Assembly (NCBI RefSeq): GCF_029968035.1
Contig: NZ_JASCIQ010000004.1
Coordinates: forward strand, 124,001-188,000
Source: Streptomyces cavernicola
GTDB taxonomy: Bacteria > Actinomycetota > Actinomycetes > Streptomycetales > Streptomycetaceae
Length of the DNA stretch: 64,000 bases
Direction: 5' to 3'
Shown here one piece after another: positions 42,256 to 53,100 of this stretch; the first letter of the stretch is position 1; each line of letters begins with the position of its first letter. The translations under genes and the position numbers were made by a program. The notes beneath the pieces are model-generated. The model did not search any database. It was not told the origin of the DNA and worked only from the letters and a program-made list of their open reading frames with translations.

Positions 42256-43452
42256 TCACAGGCGGCGGCCGATGCCCACCTCGTCGAGGTCGTGTCCGAT
42301 CACGAGTCGTCCGGAGAATCCGTGCCGGGCCTCGCGCCACACCGAGTCAGGCCTGTCGCCCGGCACCAGGTGGGACAGGACGAGGGTGCGCACCCCGGCG
42401 CGTTCGGCGACCGGGCCCACGTCCTCGACCGTCGTGTGCGCGTTGAGCAGGTGGTGGAGCGACGCGTCCTGTGCGGGAGTCCGGGGCTCCGGGAACATCG
42501 CCTCCGGCCAGGTGCGGTCGATGACCTCGTGCACCAGTACGTCCGCGTTGTCGGCCAGGCGGACGAGGTTGTCGCACGGCGCGGTGTCGCCCGAGAAGAC
42601 GACGGAGCCGTCCTCTGTGTCGAACCGGTATGCCAGGGCGGGGAAGACAGGGGCGTGGTCGACGAGCGTGGCGGTGACACGGACACGGTCGTCCTCGTAC
42701 ACCGGGACAGGGGCCATGTCAGGGGCGGGGTCGCCGTTCGGGTCATCGGTCGCCCACGAGGGCAGGACGACGTCCCGGGCGTCGACGAACTCGTCGGGGA
42801 CGGGCTTACGGCTGTCGCGGGCCCGGTCGTTGAAGTCCATGGCGTAGGCCCGCACCATCGCCTCCCACATCTCCCGCGTCCCCGGCGTCGGGTTGTCCGG
42901 CGCGACGACCGGAGGAGCCGGATCGGGGCCGAACAGCGGGGGCAGTGCGCCGCGGTTCCCCGGGCCGATCAGCGGGATGGGCAGGTCGGCGCGGGGTATG
43001 CCGTTGGACAGTCCTTCGGTCAGCAGGTTGTTGAGGTCGACGACGTGGTCGGAGTGCAGGTGGGTCAGGAAGACCCCGGCGAGTTTGTCCAGGGGGCCGC
43101 CCAGGTCGCTCTGCCAGTTGCCCAGGTGAGCCTTGCGGAGCTGCCTGCCGACGCCGTCCCCGGCGTCGATCACGTAGTAGCGGTCGCCGACGGCCAGTGC
43201 GGAGGAGATGCCCTCACGGTTGCTGTTCGGCCACCACGGCGGGCCGCCGGCCGTACCCAGCAGGATCAGCCGAGTCGCGTAGCCGTCAGCCTGCAGCGGA
43301 GCCCGGGGCGCCTCCGGTTCCGGCGCGTTCCCGCGGGCCTGCGCGGGAGTCGCGCCTACGGCTGCGACCCCGGCGCCCGCGGTGAGGGAGGCGATGAGGG
43401 ATCGCCGCGACAAGCTGCTGGTCGTCAGAGTTCGACGGATGACATCACACAT
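42256..43452 (-). CDS. secreted metallo-beta-lactamase-fold hydrolase (Tat signal)
   Basis: A 398-residue MBL-fold protein. The N-terminus has twin arginines in SLSRRSLIASLTAGAGVAAV followed by ATPAQA, a Tat signal with a cleavage site. The MBL motif THLHSDHVVD (H-x-H-x-D-H) binds the two metals, and FSGDTAPCDN with a late SHLV histidine completes the set. The arrangement (RLILLGTAGG at the start) is close to RNase Z/arylsulfatase-like and lactonase-like enzymes. ATG 43452 is chosen over an upstream start because it begins the Tat peptide and GAGAGG lies eight bases before it. Substrate unknown. Confidence 0.82.
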   Translation of the reverse strand: MCDVIRRTLTTSSLSRRSLIASLTAGAGVAAVGATPAQARGNAPEPEAPRAPLQADGYATRLILLGTAGGPPWWPNSNREGISSALAVGDRYYVIDAGDGVGRQLRKAHLGNWQSDLGGPLDKLAGVFLTHLHSDHVVDLNNLLTEGLSNGIPRADLPIPLIGPGNRGALPPLFGPDPAPPVVAPDNPTPGTREMWEAMVRAYAMDFNDRARDSRKPVPDEFVDARDVVLPSWATDDPNGDPAPDMAPVPVYEDDRVRVTATLVDHAPVFPALAYRFDTEDGSVVFSGDTAPCDNLVRLADNADVLVHEVIDRTWPEAMFPEPRTPAQDASLHHLLNAHTTVEDVGPVAERAGVRTLVLSHLVPGDRPDSVWREARHGFSGRLVIGHDLDEVGIGRRL

Positions 43453-43690
43453 GAAGCTTGCCTCTCGTTCATATTTCGCACAGACGAGAGCGTTATTAGC
43501 ACGCAGGACTCCGTGGCGCAATGCATGGCGCCGCTACGGCAGTTGATCGGGCTCGAACCCTGGAACGTCCTCCAGGTGCGTACGGATCGGAGTTACGGGT
43601 CACGGGCCGCCGTCTGACCATGAAGAACCGTCCCGCCCGCGACCCAAGACCCGCGAGGCGTCGCGACTGCCTTCCCTCAGCATCGACCAG

Positions 43691-43715
43691 CAGATAGCAT
43701 ACTGTATGCAATCTG
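43691..43715. promoter_or_regulatory. 25-bp imperfect palindromic operator (site B)
   Basis: Arms CAGATAGCATAC and GTATGCAATCTG surround a single central T and pair at all but one position. The inner ATACTGTATGCAAT is identical, on the other strand, to site C at 44591. The site lies 50 bp before the acyl-CoA-dehydrogenase-like gene and contains an ATG that is not the likely start. Confidence 0.75.
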
Positions 43716-43765
43716 TGGGAATGCAGCAGACTCCGCACCCGGCCTGGACCTCAGGGAGCCGCTCC

Positions 43766-44557
43766 ATGTCGTACCGATCCGCCCTCTCCTACGTCCTGAG
43801 CAGGACCATCGAGCCCTTCGCCGAACAGACCGCCGCGTACGAGAGGTTTCCGCGCGCCGCGGTGGCCGCCCTCGGGGAAGCCGGTCTGCTCGGCCTCACC
43901 GTCTCCGCCCGCTTCGGCGGCGGCGGCCTCGGGCTCGCCCAAGCCGCCGAGGTGGTGACCGCGGTGTCGCGCGCCTGCCCGGCCACCGGCGCGGTCCTCC
44001 GGTCGCACTACGCCGCCGTCGCCTGCATCGAGGCGTACGGGACCCCATGGGTCCGGCAGAAGATCGCCACCGGCTGCCACCTCAGCACCCTCGCCGTGGC
44101 CGACGCCCGGGACGACGGCCACCCGGGAGACGCGGCGCCGCCCGCGGGTTCCACCGCTGTGTGCGCCAGTGACGTGGTGACGCTCCGCGCCCGGAAGCGC
44201 GATGTCGTCGCGGCGGGCGAGGCCGACAGCTACGTCTGGCCCTCCCGCCCGGTCGACGGCGGCGGCGGGCCCGACCTCTGGCTGATTCCCGCTGACGCCC
44301 CGGGCCTGTTCGTGCCGGCCCGGCCCAACGGCGCGGGCCCGCGCGGCAGTAGCACGTCCACGGTCTGCGCCGACCCGGTGCGGGTTCCGGTGAGCGCGAG
44401 GCTCGGGCAGGAGAGCGGCGGGCAGGACGACGTACTGGGCGCCGCGCTCCGGTGGCTGGCGACACTTCCGTCCGCACCGCCGGTCGCACCGCCGGTCGCA
44501 CCGCCGGTCGCGGGCTCGGTCGACGCCGGGCAGGTCGGCGTCGGAGTTCTCACCTGA
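43766..44557 (+). CDS. acyl-CoA-dehydrogenase-like protein, short
   Basis: A 263-residue protein that has only the N-terminal alpha domain and part of the middle domain of an acyl-CoA dehydrogenase. AALGEAGLLGLTVSARFGGGGLG and EVVTAVSRACPATGAVLRSHYAAV are clearly of that family. Usual length is about 380 residues; the C-terminal four-helix bundle with most of the FAD and catalytic site is absent, replaced by a PPVA repeat (12-bp tandem repeat, 44478-44515). The lost part suggests a non-catalytic relic or a regulatory role. ATG 43766 follows AGGGAG. It is controlled by operator site B, so it may still be expressed. Confidence 0.65.
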   Translation: MSYRSALSYVLSRTIEPFAEQTAAYERFPRAAVAALGEAGLLGLTVSARFGGGGLGLAQAAEVVTAVSRACPATGAVLRSHYAAVACIEAYGTPWVRQKIATGCHLSTLAVADARDDGHPGDAAPPAGSTAVCASDVVTLRARKRDVVAAGEADSYVWPSRPVDGGGGPDLWLIPADAPGLFVPARPNGAGPRGSSTSTVCADPVRVPVSARLGQESGGQDDVLGAALRWLATLPSAPPVAPPVAPPVAGSVDAGQVGVGVLT

Positions 44558-44590
44558 GACTCGCGCATGACTGTGGACGCACACCCGAAC

Positions 44591-44604
44591 ATTGCATACA
44601 GTAT
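44591..44604. promoter_or_regulatory. operator half upstream of fdsG (site C)
   Basis: ATTGCATACAGTAT is the exact reverse complement of the 14-base core of site B. It lies 132 bp before the start of the formate dehydrogenase operon, in a low-complexity-free gap, and is the best regulatory site for fdsGBAD. Confidence 0.65.
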
Positions 44605-44736
44605 TCGATGAGCTGGGAAGGCGACCGTAGGGGCGTACGAGCACGTCGGCCAGGGGCGAGCTCGTCGTTCGGCGCCCCGTGGATCCGTCCGGTCACGCCA
44701 GGAATTCACACATGCGCGACGGTGAGGGAGAGGAAC

Positions 44737-45215
44737 ATGACGACGAGCGTCGATGACGTCACCACTCAGGCCGCGGTCAGCGCGATCGTGGCCGCCCATC
44801 GCGGGCAACGCGGCCCGCTGCTGCCGATAGTGCACGCCATCCAGGCCGAGTGGGGACACGTACCGCAGGAGGTCGTTCCGCTTCTCGCCCAGGAGTTGAA
44901 CCTGTCCCGGGCGGACGTCCACGGAGTGATCTCGTTCTACGACGACTTCCGCCGCGAGCCCGCCGGACGTACGACCGTGCGGATCTGCCGGGGCGAGGCC
45001 TGCCAGGCTGTCGGGGCGGGCGCCCTGGTGACCTGTGCCCGCGACCGGACGGGCCTCTCACCGGGCGAGACACGCGCCGACGGGTCAGTCACCGTGGACC
45101 AGGTGTTCTGCCTCGGCAACTGTGCGTTGGGGCCGGCCGTCGAGGTGAACGGCGAGATGCTCGGACGTATGGACACCGATCGCCTGCGCTCGATCCTGGA
45201 CGAGGCGGTCGCATC

Positions 45216-45219
<4 letters not shown>
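44737..45219 (+). CDS. fdsG: formate dehydrogenase gamma subunit (NuoE-like)
   Basis: A 160-residue [2Fe-2S] protein of the NuoE/thioredoxin-like family. The four cysteines appear as CRGEACQAVG and CLGNCALGP, the C-x4-C and C-x3-C pattern of NuoE. In soluble NAD-dependent formate dehydrogenase it links the flavin subunit with the iron-sulfur chain. ATG 44737 has AGGGAGAGGAAC in front. It starts a four-gene operon with ATGA overlaps to fdsB, and fdsB to fdsA. Operator site C is in the upstream region. Confidence 0.9.
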
Positions 45220-46804
<1,585 letters not shown>

Positions 46805-46808
<4 letters not shown>

Positions 46809-49621
46809 GCCTGATCAAGGAGCCGGATTTCGGAACCCCGGAACGGCCCGGCGAGGCGACCGTCTCGGTCGAGGTCGACGGAATGCCCGTGAAGGTGCCC
46901 GAGGGCACCTCGGTGATGCGCGCGGCAGCGCTCGCCGGCATCGACATACCCAAACTCTGCGCCACCGACAGCCTCGAACCGTTCGGGTCCTGCCGGCTGT
47001 GCGTGGTGGAGATCGACGGCCGTCGCGGCACCCCGGCGTCCTGCACCACGCCGGTCACCGACAGCATGGTCGTACGGACACAGACCCCCAAGGTCGAGAA
47101 GCTGCGCCAGAACGTGATGGAGCTGTACATCTCCGACCATCCGCTGGACTGCCTCACCTGCTCCGCCAACGGCGACTGCGAACTGCAGGACATGGCCGGC
47201 GTCGTCGGGCTGCGCCAGGTGCGGTACGGCTACGAGGGAGAGAACCATCTCGACGCGGCGCCGGACCTGAGCAACCCCTACTTCGACTTCGAACCGGCCA
47301 AGTGCATCTCCTGCTCCCGCTGCGTCCGCGCCTGCGGTGAGGTGCAGGGCACCTTCGCTCTGACCATCGAGGGCCGCGGCTTCGACTCGAAGGTCTCCCC
47401 CGGCGCCGGTGAGTCGTTCATGGACTCCGAGTGCGTCTCCTGCGGCGCCTGCGTACAGGCCTGCCCGACGGCGACGCTGCAGGAACGGTCGGTCGTCGAG
47501 CTCGGCATGCCGTCCCGCTCGGTGGTCACCACCTGCGCGTACTGCGGGGTCGGTTGCTCCTTCAAGGCCGAGCTGCGCGGTGACGAGCTGGTCCGGATGG
47601 TGCCGTACAAGGACGGCGGGGCCAACGAGGGGCACTCCTGCGTCAAGGGCCGCTTCGCCTTCGGCTACGCCACCCACCCCGACCGCGTGCTGAAGCCCAT
47701 GGTCCGGGAGAGGATCACGGACCCCTGGCGCGAGGTCGAGTGGGACGAGGCCATCCAGACCGTCGCCCGGAAGATGCGCACCATCCAGGAGACGTACGGA
47801 CCGAGCTCCGTGGGGGCCATCAGCTCCTCGCGGTGCACCAACGAAGAGGTCTACGTCGTCCAGAAGATGGTGCGTGCGGCCTTCGGCAACAACAACATCG
47901 ACACCTGCGCCCGCGTCTGCCACTCCCCCACCGGTTACGGGCTGAAGCAGACCTTCGGCGAGTCGGCCGGGACGCAGGACTTCCGCTCGGTGTCGAAGGC
48001 CGACCTGATCATGGTGATCGGCGCCAACCCCACCGACGGACACCCGGTGTTCGGTTCGCGGATGAAGCGCCGGCTGCGTGAGGGCGCGCAGCTCGTCGTC
48101 GTCGATCCGCGCCGTATCGACCTGGTGCGCTCGCCGCACGTCGAGGCCGCGCACCATCTGCAGCTGAAGCCGAGCACGAACGTCGCCGTCATCAACGCCA
48201 TGGCTCATGTGGTGGTCACCGAAGGCCTGGTCGACCGGTCCTTCGTCGACGAGCGGTGCGAAGGGTTCGACGCGTGGGCGGAGTTCGTCGCACTTCCCGA
48301 GAACAGCCCGGAGGCCACCGAGGCCATCACCGGGGTGCCCGCCGCCGAGGTCCGGGCCTCGGCCCGGCTGTACGCGACGGCGCCCAACGCGGCCATCTAC
48401 TACGGCCTCGGCGTGACGGAGCACAGCCAGGGCTCCACGATGGTCATGGGGATGGCCAACCTGGCGATGGCGTGCGGCAACATCGGCCGGGACGGCGTGG
48501 GCGTGAACCCGCTGCGCGGCCAGAACAACGTGCAGGGCTCCTGCGACATGGGCTCGTTCCCGCACGAACTCACCGGCTACCGCCACGTCTCGGACGACGC
48601 GGTCCGTACCGTGTTCGAGGAGCTGTGGGGCCGTTCGCTGCTGCCCGAGCCCGGACTGCGGATCCCCAACATGTTCGACGCCGCGATCGACGGCTCCTTC
48701 CGGGGCCTGTTCGTGCACGGTGAGGACATCGCGCAGTCCGACCCGAACCTGCAGCACGTCAGCGCGGCGTTGGAGGCCATGGACCTGGTCGTGGTGCAGG
48801 ACCTGTTCCTCAACGAGACGGCCAAGTTCGCGCACGTCTTCCTGCCCGGCGCGTCCTTCCTGGAGAAGGACGGCACCTTCACCAACGCCGAGCGCCGGAT
48901 CAACCGGGTGCGGGCGGTGATGAAGCCCAAGACGGGCAAGCACGAGTGGCAGATCGTCTCCGAGATCGCCACCGCCATGGGCTACCCCATGTCGTACGAC
49001 CACCCCGGTCAGATCATGAGCGAGATCGCCCAGGTCACACCGACCTTCAAGGGCGTCTCCTTCGAGCTCCTCGACGAGCTCGGCAGCGTCCAGTGGCCGT
49101 GCAACGACGAGGCCCCGGAGGGCACTCCGACGATGCACGTGGACGGATTCGTGCGCGGCAAGGGCAAGTTCGCCGTCACCGCCTACGTGCCGACGGACGA
49201 ACGCACCACCTCGCGCTTCCCGTTGGTGCTGACCACGGGCCGCATCCTCAGCCAGTACAACGTCGGGGCGCAGACCCGCCGGACCGGCAACGTCGCGTGG
49301 CACGCGGAGGACGTGCTCGAACTGCATCCGCTGGACGCCGAGAACCGCGGCATCACCGACGGCGACATGGTGTCGCTGGCCAGCCGGGTCGGCGGTACGA
49401 CACTGCGGGCGCGGGTGTCCGACCGGATGCCGCCGGGCGTCGTCTACACGACGTTCCACCACCCGGTCACCGGCGCCAACGTGGTCACCACCGAGAACTC
49501 GGACTGGGCGACCAACTGCCCGGAGTACAAGGTGACCGCCGTCCAGGTCGCCCTCGCCCACCCGCTCGGGCGCCACGCCACCGAGTCGTCGGAGACCGAC
49601 CGGCTCGCGGGGGTGGACTGA
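46805..49621 (+). CDS. fdsA: formate dehydrogenase alpha subunit (molybdenum/tungsten bis-MGD)
   Basis: A 938-residue catalytic subunit that oxidises formate to CO2. The N-terminus has a [2Fe-2S] domain (CGSC-like cysteines in FGSCRLCVVEID), then an NuoG-type domain and 4Fe-4S ferredoxin domains (CISCSRCVRACG, CVSCGACVQACP). The molybdopterin domain follows, with the [4Fe-4S] motif CAYCGVGCSF. The active-site cysteine is in ARVCHSPT, with the usual histidine directly after it; selenocysteine is not used. FdsA requires FdhD-type sulfuration; no fdhD is seen in this window. ATG 46805 overlaps the fdsB stop (ATGA). Confidence 0.95.
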
Positions 49622-49622
49622 C

Positions 49623-49856
49623 GTGGCCGCCGTGCATCCCGAGCAGCGGATGGCGAACCAGATCGCCGCGAACTTCCGGCACGTTCCCGGCGACCGGGCC
49701 GCCGAGGCGATCGCGGCCCACATCCGTAAGTTCTGGGACCCCCGGATGCGCCGCCGTCTCCTGGAGGTCGCCGACTCCCGGGCGGACGACCTGGATCCCG
49801 TGGTCCTTGCCGCAACGCAGCTGCTGCGACCGCCGCAGGAGGCCCGGGGAGGCTGA
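49623..49856 (+). CDS. fdsD: formate dehydrogenase delta subunit
   Basis: A 77-residue protein of the FdsD family, with the conserved core QIAANFRHVPGDRAAEAIA and HIRKFWDPRMRRRLL. It accompanies FdsA in NAD-dependent formate dehydrogenases, likely aiding assembly or stability. GTG 49623 starts one base after the fdsA stop codon. A strong terminator follows after 14 bases, closing the operon. Confidence 0.93.
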   Translation: MAAVHPEQRMANQIAANFRHVPGDRAAEAIAAHIRKFWDPRMRRRLLEVADSRADDLDPVVLAATQLLRPPQEARGG

Positions 49857-49870
49857 ACCGCCGGCACCTG

Positions 49871-49915
49871 ACATCGCCTCATCTCCCCCTGCCCGAGGGA
49901 GAGATGAGGCGATGT
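49871..49915 (+). terminator. terminator after fdsGBAD
   Basis: A perfect 15-bp stem, ACATCGCCTCATCTC at 49871-49885 and GAGATGAGGCGATGT at 49901-49915, encloses a 15-base loop. It begins 15 bp after the fdsD stop codon. No T tract is needed in high-GC actinomycetes. Confidence 0.85.
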
Positions 49916-50004
49916 GCTGTACGCCGGAGCCACCGGATCGCGGGGGCCGTCGGCCTCCCTTCTCGGATCAACATCTGCATCGGTATGGCCACCTCATTTT
50001 GAAT

Positions 50005-50021
50005 AAGGGATACTGCATACA
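50005..50021. promoter_or_regulatory. operator-like site upstream of the LysR gene (site D)
   Basis: AAGGGATACTGCATACA matches, as reverse complement, the site at 56127 over 17 bases. It lies 93 bp before the LysR start, in the only A/T-rich stretch between the fds terminator and this gene. It lacks the right half of the palindrome (AAAATGC follows). Confidence 0.55.
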
Positions 50022-50114
50022 AAATGCGGGACTCGGCGTACCGACCGGGCTCCGGCACACCACCACGGCCGGCCTGCGCGGCGGCCGCAGGCACGAGACG
50101 GACAGGAGCCGCTC

Positions 50115-51101
50115 ATGCTGTTCCGGCAACTCGAGTACTTCGTGGCAGTCGCCAAGGAGAAACACTTCGCGCGCGCCGCAGACGCCTGTTACGTCTCACA
50201 GCCGGCGCTGTCGGTCGCCATCGCCAAACTGGAACGGGAGCTCAATGTCACCCTGATCAACCGAGGGCACTCCTTCGAAGGCCTGACGTCGGAGGGCGAG
50301 CGGCTCGTCGTCTGGGCCAAGCGGATCCTCGCGGAGCACGACGCGTTCAAGGCCGAGGTGGCCGTCATGCGATCGGGCATCACCGGCACACTGCGGCTGG
50401 GGACCGGCCCCACCGTGTCGACGACGACGGCACTGCCCGTGGCCGCGTTCTGCGCGATGCATCCGCTGGCCAGGGTGAAGGTCAACTCCCGGCTGTCCTC
50501 CGCCGAGTTGATCCGGCAGCTGCGCGATTTCGAACTGGATGCCGCCATCGCCCACTTCGGACCCGACGACCGGGAGGGCCTGGATGTGGTGCCGCTGTAC
50601 CAGGAGCAGTACACGCTGCTGGTCCCCGAGCACCTGGCTCCCCCGCACCCGACCATCACCTGGGCGGAGGCGGCCCAGCTGCCGCTGGCGCTGCTCTCGC
50701 CGGACATGCGCTTCCGGCAGTTCATCGACCGCGCTTTTCAAGACGCCGGGGCGGCGGCGACCCCCCAGGTGGAGACGGACTCCGTCGCCTCTCTCTACGC
50801 CAACGTCGCCTCCGGCGCGTGGGCGAGCATCGTCCCGCACACCTGGCTGAACTCCATGCCGGTGACCGGCGGGACCAGAGCGGTCCGGCTGGTCGAGCCG
50901 GACGCGAGAGCGCAGATCTCCGTGGCGATCCACGCGGCGACTCCCGGCCCCATCGCGGCCAGGACGTTCCTCAACGTGGTCGCGGGCTTGTCCCTCGACG
51001 AGGTCTTCGCACCGCGGCGGACGGACCTCGCCGCCTTGGCGCGTACCGCCGTCGAGGGGCCGCACGACCGGCCGTTCGCGGATCTCTGCAGCACCGACTG
51101 A
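50115..51101 (+). CDS. LysR-family transcriptional regulator
   Basis: A 328-residue LysR protein. The HTH is in FRQLEYFVAVAKEKHFARAA and VSQPALSVAIAKLERELNV; the effector domain starts near residue 90 with GTLRLGTGPTVSTTTALPVA. The start ATG 50115 follows GACAGGAGCC. It sits between the formate dehydrogenase operon and oxc-frc, all on the same strand, and probably controls oxalate degradation, sensing oxalate or formate-derived metabolites. Operator site D suggests that it is itself under the regulon signal. Confidence 0.9.
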   Translation: MLFRQLEYFVAVAKEKHFARAADACYVSQPALSVAIAKLERELNVTLINRGHSFEGLTSEGERLVVWAKRILAEHDAFKAEVAVMRSGITGTLRLGTGPTVSTTTALPVAAFCAMHPLARVKVNSRLSSAELIRQLRDFELDAAIAHFGPDDREGLDVVPLYQEQYTLLVPEHLAPPHPTITWAEAAQLPLALLSPDMRFRQFIDRAFQDAGAAATPQVETDSVASLYANVASGAWASIVPHTWLNSMPVTGGTRAVRLVEPDARAQISVAIHAATPGPIAARTFLNVVAGLSLDEVFAPRRTDLAALARTAVEGPHDRPFADLCSTD

Positions 51102-51219
51102 CGGGCGCCGACCGGCGACCGGCAGACCCACCCCATCCACACCCGCCTCCGCCGACCGGCGTCCGCACGCGTCCCGACGCAGCCGGACGCACCTCGCTCA
51201 CCTTGATAAACGCCGTCAA

Positions 51220-51231
51220 CCAACTGGTTGG
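51220..51231. promoter_or_regulatory. inverted repeat before oxc
   Basis: CCAAC-TG-GTTGG forms a 5-bp palindrome with a 2-base spacer, 87 bp upstream of the oxc start, within the A/T-richer segment beginning CCTTGATAAACG. It is a candidate LysR-type or promoter-proximal operator. Confidence 0.35.
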
Positions 51232-51318
51232 CAGCAGATCTTGGACGCGCCGCCCTCATGGCGCGGATGGTGAGGACAGCAGACGAACGAGGCGAACCCT
51301 CCAGGGAGGAACCTGACC

Positions 51319-53049
51319 ATGACCGACGCCGTACAGGACGCGGGAGCAGAGGGAGCCGACGAACCGCCCGCGCTCACTGATGGAATCCATCTGGTCGTCG
51401 ACGCACTGAAGCTCAACGACGTGGAGACCCTCTACGGGGTGGTCGGCATCCCGATCACCGACCTGGCGCGTCTCGCCCAGGCGTCGGGCATCCGCTACAT
51501 CGGGTTCCGGCACGAGAGCGACGCCGGGCACGCGGCCGCGGCAGCCGGATTCCTCACCCGGAAGCCGGGCATCTGCCTGACCGTGTCCGCGCCGGGATTC
51601 CTCAACGGGCTCGTCGCGCTGGCCAACGCCACCACCAACTGCTTCCCGATGGTGCAGATCTCGGGCTCCAGCGAGCAGCACCTCGTCGACCTCCAGCGGG
51701 GCGACTACGAGGAGATGGACCAGCTCGCCGCCGCCCGGCCGTTCGCCAAGGCGGCCTACCGGGTCCACCGCGCCGAGGACATCGGCCGCGGCATCGCCCG
51801 CGCCATCCGCACCGCGGTCTCCGGACGCCCCGGAGGCGTCTATCTGGACATCCCGGCCGCGGTCCTCGGCGAGGTCATCGACGCCGAGAAGGGCGCGGAG
51901 TCGCTCTGGCGGCTCGTCGACCCGGCTCCCCGCCAGGTGCCGCAGGCCGAGGCCGTGGACCGGGCGATCGACCTGCTCGCCGGCGCCGAGCGGCCGCTGG
52001 TCGTGCTCGGCAAGGGCGCGGCGTACTCGCAGGCCGACGACCAGATCCGGGAGTTCGTCGAGTCCACGGGCATCCCCTACCTGCCGATGTCGATGGCCAA
52101 GGGCCTGCTGCCCGACGACCACCCGCAGTCGGCTGCCACCGCCCGCTCACTCGCCCTGCGCCGGGCGGATGTCGTCATGCTGGTCGGGGCGCGCCTGAAC
52201 TGGCTGCTCGGCCACGGCGAGGCACCGCAGTGGAATCCGCAGGCCAAGTTCATCCAAGTCGACATCGCCGCAACGGAGATGGACAGCAACCAGCCCATCG
52301 CCGCCCCGCTCGTCGGCGACGTCGGCTCGGTCCTCGAAGCCCTCGCCGAGCGGAGCAAGCCCGGCCGGATCAGTGCCCCGGCGCCGTGGCGGGAGGAGCT
52401 GGCGGAGCGTTCGGCGAAGAACGTCGCCAAGATGGCCGGCCGCCTCGAGGCCGCCGAGACGGCTCACCCGATGAAGTTCCTGGGCGCGCTGCAGTCCATC
52501 CGCGACGTCCTGCACGAGAACCCCCGTGCGTACGTCGTCAACGAAGGCGCCAACGCACTGGACCTGGCCCGCAACACCATCGGCATGCAGGTGCCGCGCC
52601 ACCGGCTGGACAGCGGCACCTGGGGCGTGATGGGCATCGGTATGGGCTACGCGATCGCCGCCGCCGTCGAGACCGGCGACCCCGTCGTCGCCATCGAGGG
52701 CGACAGCGCCTTCGGGTTCAGCGGCATGGAGATCGAAGCGATCTGCCGCTACGACCTGCCGGTCGTCGTCGTGGTCCTCAACAACAGCGGCGTCTACCGC
52801 GGCGACGACCCCTCCGCCTCCGACGATCCGGCTCCGACCGCCCTGAAGGCCCGCCACGACCTGATGATCCAGGCGTTCGGCGGCAAGGGCTACCAGGCGA
52901 CGACACCCGCGGAGGTCGCCACCGCTCTCCGTGAGGCCCTGGCCTCCGGCCGTCCGGCGCTCATCGACTGCGTGATCGACCCGACGGACGGCACGGAGAG
53001 CGGCAACATCGCCCACCTCAACCCCAAGGGCATCACCGTCCAGCGCTGA
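51319..53049 (+). CDS. oxc: oxalyl-CoA decarboxylase
   Basis: A 576-residue thiamine diphosphate enzyme that turns oxalyl-CoA into formyl-CoA and CO2. The activating glutamate is Glu66 in FRHESDAGHA. The middle domain contains KFIQVDIAATEMDSNQPIAA, typical of oxalyl-CoA decarboxylase. The TPP/Mg motif is GDSAFGFSGMEIEAIC through LNNSGVYRGDDP (residues about 461-495). It lies in tandem with frc. ATG 51319 follows AGGGAGGAACC. The N-terminus is about 15-20 residues longer than needed for the fold. Confidence 0.95.
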   Translation: MTDAVQDAGAEGADEPPALTDGIHLVVDALKLNDVETLYGVVGIPITDLARLAQASGIRYIGFRHESDAGHAAAAAGFLTRKPGICLTVSAPGFLNGLVALANATTNCFPMVQISGSSEQHLVDLQRGDYEEMDQLAAARPFAKAAYRVHRAEDIGRGIARAIRTAVSGRPGGVYLDIPAAVLGEVIDAEKGAESLWRLVDPAPRQVPQAEAVDRAIDLLAGAERPLVVLGKGAAYSQADDQIREFVESTGIPYLPMSMAKGLLPDDHPQSAATARSLALRRADVVMLVGARLNWLLGHGEAPQWNPQAKFIQVDIAATEMDSNQPIAAPLVGDVGSVLEALAERSKPGRISAPAPWREELAERSAKNVAKMAGRLEAAETAHPMKFLGALQSIRDVLHENPRAYVVNEGANALDLARNTIGMQVPRHRLDSGTWGVMGIGMGYAIAAAVETGDPVVAIEGDSAFGFSGMEIEAICRYDLPVVVVVLNNSGVYRGDDPSASDDPAPTALKARHDLMIQAFGGKGYQATTPAEVATALREALASGRPALIDCVIDPTDGTESGNIAHLNPKGITVQR

Positions 53050-53100
53050 GGAAATCCACCCGCGCACCGCAGATCCACCTTCGAAAAAGGGAAAGCAATC

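Noticed and set aside
43706..43765. Earlier ATG start for the acyl-CoA-dehydrogenase-like gene
   Set aside because: It lies inside the palindromic operator and lacks a ribosome site; ATG 43766 has AGGGAG in front.
47905..47935. Possible selenocysteine in FdsA
   Set aside because: The active site reads ARVCHSPT with an ordinary cysteine codon, and no in-frame TGA occurs.
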